Source: Nothopassalora personata
Lineage: Eukaryota > Ascomycota > Dothideomycetes > Mycosphaerellales > Mycosphaerellaceae
Assembly: GCA_033816765.1 (NCBI GenBank)
Contig: JAVSIV010000022.1
Coordinates: 1-64,000 of the forward strand
DNA: 64,000 nucleotides
Direction of reading: 5' to 3'
Part shown: in pieces, positions 1 to 10,900 of the stretch
Layout: the number at the start of each line of letters is the position of its first letter
How positions within the stretch are numbered: the stretch's first letter is position 1
The notes under the pieces: model-generated
Seen by the model: only the letters and a program-made list of their open reading frames with translations
Databases searched by the model: none
Told to the model about the DNA's origin: nothing
Program-made: the position numbers and the translations under genes

Positions 1-505
1 AATAGAAGGTGGAATTGTACTTGGTATAGCTCATGGTTTTGTTTCTTCTGGATTATTTATTTGTGCTGGTGGTGTATTATATGATAGATCAAGTACTAGA
101 CTAATAACTTTCTATAGAGGTATAGCGCAAGTTATGCCCCTATTTTCTATTTTATTCTTTATACTTTGTCTAGGAAATGCTGGTACACCGTTATCTCTAA
201 ATTTTATAGGTGAATTTATGAGTCTATATGGTACTTTTGAAAGATTACCTTTACTGGGTGTTTTTGCTAGTTCTTCTATAGTGTTCAGTGCAGCATACAC
301 AATGTATATGTTTAATAGAATAGCGTTTGCAGGTTCATTTTCTAAGTTTTTTAAGTTCAACATTCCTGATCTAAAAAAACGAGAATTTTCTGTATTGGTA
401 ACATTGGTTGTATTAACTGTTGCTTTAGGTATCTATCCTGCACCAATACTAGATGGTTTACACTATTCTGTATCTTCATTAATATATTATAGAGCTTGCC
501 TCTAA
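1..505 (+). CDS. nad4: NADH dehydrogenase subunit 4, C-terminal part
   Basis: Membrane subunit of respiratory complex I that forms part of the proton-pumping arm. Only the last 167 codons lie in the window; codons start at base 2 and the stop is TAA at 503-505. Diagnostic ND4 segments are seen: a 'GFVSSGLF' helix start, 'YDRSSTR', and 'NAGTPLSLNFIGEF', followed by the usual hydrophobic C-terminal helices ending near 'DGLHYSVSSL'. The gene continues upstream of base 1, so its start and any introns cannot be judged. It is the first of the plus-strand genes. Confidence 0.93.
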   Translation, partial: IEGGIVLGIAHGFVSSGLFICAGGVLYDRSSTRLITFYRGIAQVMPLFSILFFILCLGNAGTPLSLNFIGEFMSLYGTFERLPLLGVFASSSIVFSAAYTMYMFNRIAFAGSFSKFFKFNIPDLKKREFSVLVTLVVLTVALGIYPAPILDGLHYSVSSLIYYRACL

Positions 506-927
506 TTTCTTATAAGTAGGAAATCAAACATTAAGGAAATATGTTTTATGCTTTGTATTTTTGTTTGTATACTATAGCCCTTGCCTCTTTAGAAAAAAAA
601 AGGACTTGCCTTTAAATTATGGCTAGTAATATATACAAAAAATATATCTACTATAAAAAATAAAAAAAAAAAAATAAGAGACAGCTTAACTTAATGGTAA
701 ATTATGTGACTTTTAATTATTATAATATAAGTTCAAGTTTTTAAGTAGAGTAATTACTTATACTTGTATCTGTGGTAATCGTCACGGCTTTATTAGTTTA
801 AATACTTGTTTACTCAGAAAGTACTATAAAAGATATAAATTACTAGTATATATTCATTTAATTTTTTTTTTCTCTATATTAGATAAATCTGTGAACAACT
901 ATTTTAAATTGTTATATTTATTCAATT
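506..927 (+). other. Spacer with a decayed tRNA-Lys copy
   Basis: No protein gene seen. Bases 678-742 are a degenerate copy of the tRNA-Lys at 1784, keeping the D-arm and the CTTTTAA anticodon loop but losing acceptor pairing. From about 850 onward the sequence matches the leader of cox2 (minus strand, upstream of 29538), so a cox2 leader was copied here. Confidence 0.6.
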
Positions 928-1572
928 ATGAACTTATTTAATTACTTTAATAAAAAAAAAATTGTGACGCACCTCAACCAATTTTCAAGACAGTGCTAGC
1001 CCACAAACGGAAGCACTTTTTTAGAAAAGACGACAGTATTATGTTTTACTTAGTTATAATGTTATTTGGTGTAGCATGAATTATTATTTCTATTATTAGA
1101 AACTCAACAAACCTCTACTAAGAGGTTTGTAACGAACACCTTAATCACGGTATGCTTGTAGAAGTAGGTATAACGATCATATTTAATTTGTTCTTAATAT
1201 TAGTAGTTTTTCTACTAAAAAGAAAAAAATAGCCCACTCCATTGTGATAGTGGATTTGATACATCATTTGCAGTGTTTATGAGCTATGATGTTCAGGGGA
1301 ATGATGCTACGTTAATCGTTCCAGAACTTAATGATACCTGATATAACTGAGGTAAAAACCATTTTTTTTTTAGAAAACTTTTGCAACACGAAATTACAGG
1401 TCAAAATAACCTTTTGCATAATTTACTTAAGTCTAGGAGAGAATTTTTACTACAAGGTTCTAATATTAACATCTTAAACGAAAATTTTGTTAAGATTGAA
1501 AATAAGATGGAACATATGCATCGTTTAATTGAGGTTAGGTTTAGTATAAGTGGTAGGTTTAAAAAAAAATAG
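928..1572 (+). pseudogene. cox2-start chimera with soluble tail, broken
   Basis: It begins with the cox2 leader and ATG at 928-930 (MNLFNYFN), then matches cox2 through its first two membrane helices ('MFYLVIMLFGVAW', 'LNHGMLVEV' against 'LNHGTLIEL' in the real gene). After a hydrophobic stretch ending in 'LLKRKK' at about 1230, cox2 similarity stops. A hydrophilic tail of about 110 residues follows ('NSPLHCDSGFDTSF' at about 1230, then 'LQHEITGQNNLLHNL' to the TAG at 1570). The frame breaks at an A-run near 952, after 1115, near 1230 and at a T-run near 1363. Its plan (core-gene start, membrane segment, unrelated tail) recurs elsewhere in the window. Function unknown; presumed dead unless the A/T runs are misread. 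Confidence 0.65.
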
Positions 1573-1783
1573 CTAGTATTATATAGATTCAATCGTAGCT
1601 TTCCTTTTTTTAACAGTCATAGCAAAACTGGACAAAGCAGATTCTTATATGTTAAATCCTTTTACACCACAACAATAATTTCTTATTTTATTTGTACATA
1701 TGCTATGCCTATTGTGGTAAAACGAGTATATCAAGTATAATCAAATAAAATTATATGTAAGAAAAAAAAAACACAAAAAAAAA

Positions 1784-1855
1784 GAGAGCTTAACTTAATG
1801 GTAAAGTATGTGACTTTTAATCATTGTAATATGAGTTCGAATCTCATAGCTCTTA
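1784..1855 (+). tRNA. trnK: tRNA-Lys (UUU)
   Basis: Cloverleaf with acceptor GAGAGCT/AGCTCTT (first pair G-U), a D-arm of the form ACTT-AATGGTA-AAGT, a CTTTTAA anticodon loop giving anticodon UUU, and T-arm ATGAG-TTCGAAT-CTCAT. The discriminator is A. It lies about 100 bp upstream of the cob start. Two decayed copies are found at 678-742 and about 14765-14830. Confidence 0.85.
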
Positions 1856-1959
1856 AACTACATGAAAAATAAATTTATAAAAAATTTTTCCCACTATTGG
1901 TTTTCTAACCAAGATATTATTTTATTACATGAAGTACAAGTCTACAAATCTAAAAAAAA

Positions 1960-4900
1960 ATGAGAATTTGAAAAAGTCATCCTTTACTTAGTCTAGTTAA
2001 TGGTTACTTAGTAGACTCACCCCAACCTTCAAACATAAGTTACTTATGAAACTTCGGTTCATTATTAGGGTTTTGTTTAATTATACAAATAGTTACAGGT
2101 GTTACTCTAGCAATGCACTATAACCCTAGTGTATTAGAGGCATTCAATTCAGTTGAACACATAATGAGAGATGTAAATAACGGATGATTAATACGTTACT
2201 TACACGCAAATACTGCGTCAGCTTTTTTCTTTTTAGTGTACCTACACATAGGAAGAGGACTATACTACGGGTCTTACAAGGCACCTAGAACACTAGTATG
2301 AACTATAGGTACTGTTATATTAGTTTTAATGATGGCTATAGAAAAGTGGCCAAATTGAATGTTAATTAATTATGCTACAAATAAACCGATAAATAATTTT
2401 AATAAGTCAAGAACAAAAGCATTATATAGAGTAGGCCCTCACAACAAAGATGTTTTATCTATAATAATTTGTGGTATGCTAGGGGATTGGTGAGGAGATA
2501 AAATTAAAGGACAAACATCACCAAGTGTGAGGTTTAACATAGAACAATCTTTAAATAATACTGCTTATATACATAATCTTACTTTATATTTAAATGAATT
2601 GGGTTACTGTTCTAATATTGTTCCTGTTCTTGTAAAAAAACATGACAGTAAAGATGTTGATGTTAAAAATAGATTTAACTATAGATTAACCTTATTTACT
2701 TTCACTTCCTTATTATGAATTTACGACGCTTTTTATAAAGAAGTTTCTAATTTCTCTGGCATTAAAAAAGTTATACCACATTGAATAGGTGAATATTTAA
2801 CTCCTTTGGGTTTAGCTCATTTAATAATGCAAATTGGATGTCTTAAATCAGAAGGGTTAATTTTATGTACAAAATTTAACGATATTAATGATTTAAATTT
2901 ATTAAAAACCGTTTTAATGGATAAATATTGTATAGAAACTACGATATTAAATCATTATGGAAAGATGGAGCTATGTATTAAAGTAGAAAATATACCACTT
3001 TTACGTTCAATAATTCATCCTCATATATACCCCGAGTTATTCTATATATTAGATAGTAATCATTTAGGGCTAGCCTCTACAAGAGATAGTTATAAAAACT
3101 CTAATATTAAAACAGTAGCTACTTATAGTAATGCTGACCTTTATAAAGAATTAGCTGTTAAAGAAAATAGGAATAAATCAGGTATATATCGTTGAGTAAA
3201 TAAAGAAACCGGTGAAAGTTATGTAGGATCTAGTTGTAATCTAAGTAAAAGATTTAATCAATATTTCAATTATAACCATATAGCCGATACTAAACATAAT
3301 ATGCGTATATATAGAGCACTTTTAAAATATGGTTATAACAAATTTAAACTTGAAATACTAGAATATTGTAAAATATCTAATTTGATTGAAAGAGAACAAT
3401 ACTACCTAGATAATTTAAAACCAGAGTATAATATTTTACTTAAAGCGGGGATTTAAACATTCAGAAAAAACTTATGAAAACTAAAACACCAGAACATTTA
3501 GACGCTTCGCGCTAAAACTACGAAATAATATAGAAAAATTCCTCCTGATGTTAGAGCTAAAATTTATCGTTTTAACTAAGAGTAGAAAAGTTGTATTTAC
3601 TAATATAGAAACAAATGAGAGATTAATTCATTTAGAGATGCAGCTTTAAATATATCTAGAAATACAATTAATAAACACCTAGTTAGTAAGCACATGTATG
3701 GTAAGTATAAAATAACTTTAGTTTTATAACCCCGCAAGACGGATCTAGACAATTAAAACAAGGAATATATATAGCAACTAATAATTTTTCAAATTTTTTG
3801 TGTAATGTATTAAAAAAAAAGTATAACCTTAAATGTACAGTTATTAAAACAGGTTCTAAAGACCAATGGAGAATAAATATTTGAAAAGAAAGTATCCGCT
3901 ATAGTTAAACCTTATATTATAGATGAGATGAAATATAAGTTTCACGGTTATATGTAGCATAACGTTAAAAATCAAAGTCCGCTTCTATACACAGTATATG
4001 CAATATATATTTAGAAATATACTTGTAATTTTTATTACTTAGAAGGAGTATACCCTGACAGGGGTATAGGATAATATACTATTATCTGGCTATGCTGGTG
4101 AAAACGGTTAAATACTTGTATCTGAGTAAAGACCGTCGGTTCAATATAGGATCGCTACAGACTGGGTCACCGGTGGGTATCTGAAATGATATCTAATGTA
4201 CAGTCGGGAATTTCAATAAGAATTCTTTTTTTTTATTCTTATTCACAAGGCTTTAAATGATGTATATTATAAAGAAACTTGGCTAGTTTTGGGGACTAAT
4301 ATACTGATAAAGTACAGGTGGGTAATTATTTAGGTATAGCGTAGTGAGCTTTTTATACATTGCCTCTGCGTGAGAAAATATTATCCAGAAATTTTGACAG
4401 CTTTCTTGGGTTATAAACGTAGCCCAAAATGGTTTTTCATGAAAAAAATAGATTATCTGCATACTGCTTTGTCGGACAAAATATTGTACAATAAATCTTG
4501 TATAAATAATAAGTACTTTAACGCAAAAAAACCTAGACTGGTATTATCTAAGCAAATGATAAGAAAATACTCTACATCTTCTGGAATTAATACAATAAAT
4601 ACAGAGAAAAATCTACCTTTTCCCCTAAAATTGCATGACTTCATAGAAAATTTAGGCTTTAATCCTGTATATGTTTTTCATAATGCTAAATGTGAAAACA
4701 CTAGACGAGATATCTTAAATAAAACAAAGGGTTTGAGTGGGGTATATCTTATACTTAATGTAATTACTGGAGACTATTATATAGGATCTGCCTCAACTAA
4801 TAGAATATATGCAAGATTTACCAATCATCTTATTCAATTTAAAGGTAGTAAAATAGTAAAAGCTGCAGTAAAAAAATATGGACTAGAAAATTTTGCCTTT

Positions 4901-7900
4901 TTAATTTTAGAGTTATATCCTAATGTTGTAAATAAGGAAAATAATAAAGAATTATTAGATATGGAGGATAAATATTTAAAAACACTATTACCTAATTATA
5001 ACATATTGACTGAAGCAGGTTCTACATTTGGTTATAAACACACAGATATTACTCGTCAGAATTTGAGAGATATACACAAGGATCCTGTTTTCAAAGAAAG
5101 ATTCTCTAAACATTTAAAGGAAATATATAGTGAAGAAAGACGTGAAAGAATAGGTAATCTAAATAGAGGTAAAACATTTACATGTCATACTATAGAAAAA
5201 ATGAAAAGAGCAGCTCTCATTAGAGAACCCATGTCTAATAATACAAAATTAAAATGTATTTCAAATACAAAAGCTGTAACACTATATAATTTAAATGGTA
5301 CCGTCTTTGGTAAATTTTCTAATATATTAGCTGCAGCTAAAAGTATTAGTTGTAATGTAAAAACTATTAGAAGAGCATTAAAAACAGATAAGGGGCTAGT
5401 TAAAAAACAATGGATAGTTAAAGAATTATAATCTATTTTTATCATAATTACCATAGTCCCATAATTAAAAATCTTTATGCAATATTTATATTTAGGTTTA
5501 CATACTATTTGTTTAACTTAATCATCTGTAATTAAACTCAGATGTAGAAATAAAGATTAAAGTGGTATGACCCGACGGGGTTATAGAATAGTCTATTAGA
5601 TTATTTGGCGATGTCAGTGAAAACGGTTAAAAATGTTTGTTAAGCATCAAGACCGTCGGTTAGATAAATGATCGCTACAGACTGGGTCACTGATGGGTGG
5701 CTGAAATGCTGCTTAATGTACAGTCGAAAAAATTATACAAATATACTTTAGTATATTTGTATAACGAAATATATGAATACAAAGTTATTTCGATCACTGC
5801 GGATTTATTTTTTTTATTGCTATTTGTTTTTTTTTCAAAATTTTTAAGTAAAGCAGTGATTTATTAGTATGTTTTACCTTACAGTCAAATGTCCTTATGA
5901 GGTTTAATTACAAAGCCTCAAATGTATCATTCATGTTTAATTTATTTATCTTTCTTAACTTTTAACTATCTATTAATTTCTAACTATTTATTACTCATTA
6001 CCCCTTTTTTTCTCTGAAAAGAAAAGAGTGAAAAAACCAAAATAAGCAGACTAAAGGGTAAATTTAGAATTGGTCCACATAACCATGAGATATTATCTAT
6101 TATATTTGGTTCTCTATTAGGAGATGCTCATGGAGAAAAGAGACAAATAGCTGGCTTCGCCCTAGGTACAAGGATAACTTTTTACCAAGAATCTTCTCAT
6201 GTCGAATATATGTTATATTTACACAAGTTACTTAGTGGACTTGGCTATTGCAACCCCAAGGTACCTGTTATAGGTACTAGATTAGGTAGTGGTGGTAAAG
6301 TGAGAAAAACAGTGAGATTTTCTACTTGGACTTACACCAGTTTCAATTGAATACATGAATTGTGATATGTTAACGGTAGTAAATGTGTTCCAAATTGTAT
6401 CAATGCCTATCTAACACCTCTTGCTCTAGCAATATGAATAATGGATGACGGAAGTAAAGTTGGAAATGCATTGAAATTTTCTACCAATTCTTTCACCTAT
6501 AAAGATTGCTTGAAGCTAGTAAATGCCTTAAATGAAAATTTTTCGATTAAAAGTTCTGTTCAATCAGCAGGCGCTGAAAATCAATATATAATATACGTAT
6601 GAAAAGAATCAATGGATAAGTTAAAAGAAATAGTCAATCCGTACATGGTAAAGGATATGAGATATAAAATAGATTAAACACAAACGATACATAGTTATAT
6701 GATGGCTTTTCTTGTTTTCCTTTTTTTTTCACTGTTTACCTTGAAAGCGCATGATTTGAGAGAAAAAAGCTAGCCTACAATTTTTTCCTTGAAAGCCCCA
6801 GTGTTAGAAAAACACCAGGTCAAGCCTAGATAAAGTAATACTTACTTAGAATTTATCTACAAAAGTCATATAGCTATATTTATGAAAACGGTTAAAAATG
6901 TTTGTTAAGCATCAAGACCGTCGGTAGAGTAAGATATCGCTACAGACTGGTTCATAGATGGGTGGCTGAAATGCTGCTTAATGTACAGTCGGAATTTTTA
7001 TCCAATCGACGTAAAGTTGGATCACAAGGCATTATATATTAGGGTGTTTTTACACTATATAATGTACATGGTTTACTTGGTTTTAACACTATAGAGCTTA
7101 TATAAGCTATACTAAGTAAATTTAAAATTTGGCAACAGTTATTACTAATTTAATGAGTGCAATACCATGAGTAGGACAAGATATAGTTGAGTTAACAAAT
7201 TTTTGTTTACAAGAGTGAAAATGAGAAAATGGTATAGTATGAAACAGTTTACCTATTATAGGAACTGTACATGCAAATGCGCATAAGAAATTGAAGAATG
7301 TTAACAAAGCCTGCGCTTTGCGTGAAAAAGAATTTATAAGTATTCCTTCTTCGTTTATAGCCTTTTTTGTAGGTTTAGTAGATGGAGACGGTTATATTCA
7401 AGTTACTAAAACATCTAAAGGATTTATTACAATAAAGTTAGTTATTTCTTTACATTTAAATGATATTGCTACATTAGAGTACATAAAATCCGTTTTTAAA
7501 ATAGGTACTCTATCTACCTATAAAGACAAAATGAATCCCAGATGTAAATATATTATTAATAGAACTGACCTGCAAACAATTCTTTTTCCCTTAATGTTAC
7601 ATCATAGAATTTTCTTTTTAAGTAAAACAAGAATAGAACAATTTAATTTGGCTATGTATATATTAAAAGAAAATGTGAAAACATATAACTTAATTGAAAA
7701 TATTAAATATATTCCTGCATGTTTTATACAACCTAAAACAGCAGAGGATTATATAAATCTTTCTTTTTTCAAAAATTGAGTTGTTGGTTTTGTCCTTGCA
7801 GAAGGTTCCTTTTTTATAAAAAGCAATAATGATGGTTGTTTTCAAATAAAACAAAGAATTCATGTAAATCTTTTTGAATCCTTTAAGCTATTGTTTGAAA

Positions 7901-10900
7901 CAAAGAGATCCATCTCTTATGAAAAGGATTTATACTGTCAATTTAGTGTAAGTTCTAAGAATGATATACAAAAGGTGATAAATTATTTTTCTTTTTCAGG
8001 TTTACATCCTCTAATGGGCTTAAAACATATTCAATATATTGTGTGATTACAAAATTTACGTGATAGCAATAGATATCATTCTCTTCATTTTCCGTTTTTT
8101 TTATAAATTATTTTACAATAAAATAATAATTACTTAAACGAGTACGCTATTAATTTTTAATAAACTTTATTAAAAATTTCTAGTTTTCTTTGGCTACTTA
8201 CCCAGTGTTTTTTTTTACAGGGATAGTAAAGCAGATATAAAAAAAATATATAAACAAAAGGAGCTCCTTGAAATAGTAATATTTCAATGGCAAATGGGGA
8301 AAATTGCAAGAAAACCTAATATATTTCCCTCCGGTGTATTAGGCAACCTGCAGCGGTGCTATACCTGGTATACAATATGGTATAGAGCGTTCAACGACTA
8401 ATGAGTGAGTACTACCAACAATAAGCTCGACACGAAAACCCCACAACCAATCATTTCTGGTTGAAGATATAGTCTAAACATGTGCGTGAGTACATGAAAA
8501 TAATCTTTAAATGGATTATTGTTAATTTGTCCTTTGAGGAGGTTTATGTCGCATAGCGCAAGATGAACCACATTACGGTGACGTAGTGTTAAAAATTCTG
8601 CTTAATGCTGGAACATCCCCCAATAGTAAAATAGGATTTGCATACGACTTATTCTTAATGTTTACATTAATTATTTGCGTGAAAATTGCAATAACATGGG
8701 GACAATCAGCAGGGGTAAGAAGTATACATACTTCAGAAGCCTCTCAGAGACTACATGCAGAAGATCTCACTTATGCTTATTTAGTAGGATTATTTGAAGG
8801 AGATGGTTTTTTTTCCATTACAAAAAAAGGTAAGTATATAACATACGAACTAGGTATTGAATTATCTATTAAGGATGTACAATTAATTTACAAAATTAAA
8901 TCTTTGTTAGGTGTAGGAGTTGTAAGCTTTAGAAAAAAAAATGATTCACAAATGGTTAGTTTAAGAATTAGAGATAAAAAGCATTTAAAAAGCTTTATCT
9001 TACCTATATTTGATAAATATCCTATGTTTTCTAATAAACAATATGATTACTTGAGATTTAGAAATGCTTTACTTTCAGGTATTATATATTCTAAAGATTT
9101 ACCTCCTTACACTAGAAGTGATGTGCCTTTAAATTCTATAGAATCTATTTTAAATAAATATTATTTTTCCGCTTGATTAGTGGGATTTATAGAAGCTGAA
9201 GGTTGCTTTAGTGTATATAAATTGAATAAAAAAGATAACTATTTAATAGCTAGTTTTGATATTGCTCAAAAAGATGGTAATATTATAATAAAAGCTATTT
9301 CTAAATATTTATCTTTTACTACTGCCATTTACTTAGACAAACACAATTGTTCTAGATTAAAAGTTACTGGTGTAAGATCAATAGAAAATACTATAAAATT
9401 TTTAGATAAAGCACCTGTAAAATTAATGGGTAATAAAAGATTGCAATATTTCTTATGAATAAAACAATTGCGTACAATACCTAGATATTCAGAAAATATA
9501 AAAATCCCTTCAATATACCGCTAATTTTTTTTTTTTATTTATATTCTATAAATGTTTTAAACACTTAAAATAAATAAAAAATTCTTAAGACGAGATCATG
9601 ATATAGTCCGATCAATAAAGAGATTTATTGAGTGTAGTGAGAATATTTTAAGATAAAATATGGTGACTACCAACACAAATGCTCTGTTAATAATGCTACA
9701 TTGAACAGATTTTTTGCATTACATTTTGTATTACCTTTCGTATTAGCTGCTTTAGCTTTAATGCACTTAATTGCTTTACATGATAGCGCAGGGTGGTTAT
9801 TAACTGGCCCTAAATTTATATATATGAAATCTACTTCTACATTGTTTAAAGCTAGCTTAGCCTTTGTAATACCTAACGTTAAAGCTATAAAAAGAATAGG
9901 TCCACATAATAATGACATTATTTCGGTATTTATTGGTTCATTGTTAGGTGACGGCTATTGTGAGCGTGAAAAGAATGGAGGGGTTAGATTTAGATTTAGA
10001 CAGAGTGCAGTGCGTAAGGATTATATATTTTACTTACACAATTTTTTTAATACAAGAGGTTATTGTTCTAATCTATTACCTGTAATGTACAAACAAAAAA
10101 CAGGGGATAAGGTATTAGAGTATTATCGTTTTTCTACCTATAACTTTACAAGTTTATTGTGGTTATATAAGACATTTTATAATAACAATAAGAAAAAGAG
10201 AATACCGGAAAATATTGCTGATCTATTAACACCTTTAGCTTTAGCTATTTGAATTATGGATGATGGTACATGGAAAAATCCAGGTGTTAGAATAGCAACA
10301 AATAGTTTTACAAAAAAACAGGTAGAATTATTATCTTCAGCTCTCTATCTGAAGTTTAATTTATCTTGCTCATTACATAAAAATAACGATAATTATCAAT
10401 TATACATTAAACAAAAATCTATTCTTTTATTAAAGAAATTGGTACTACCATATATGGTCCCTAGTATGTACTACAAATTAGGATTATAATATATATATAT
10501 AAATAGTCGAGAGATTAAGCATTTAATCTCTAAGTCTTTGACGGAAGACTTAAATTATTATACCTTAAACTAAGTAGTTAGGCATATGCTATATTATTTT
10601 TGGTATAATAGTTTGGCAATGCTAGTGAAAACGGTTAAAATATTAAAAATTTAATACAAGACCGTCGGTTATATTAATCCTAATGTTAAAAATATGATCG
10701 CTACAGACTGGGTCACTGGTGGGTGTCAATTTACTTGATGCTTAATGTACAGTCGAAAAATTTACGCAGGTAATCCCTTAGGAGTTTCTGGTAATTATGA
10801 CAGACTTCCTTTTGCTCCATACTTTATATTTAAAGATTTAATTACTATATTCTTATTTATTGTAGTATTATCAGTGTTCGTTTTCTTTATGCCTAATGTA

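Larger units (their letters stand above)
2341..4396 (+). other. cob intron 1, group I
   Basis: Lies between codons for MMAI and TAFLG. The 3' part (about 4100-4235) carries the core signature shared by several introns here: GAAAACGGTTAAA, then AAGACCGTCGGTT, GACTGGGTCAC and AATGTACAGTCGG (P3-P8, P7). The intron holds an in-frame ORF and the remains of an older ORF half. Confidence 0.85.
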
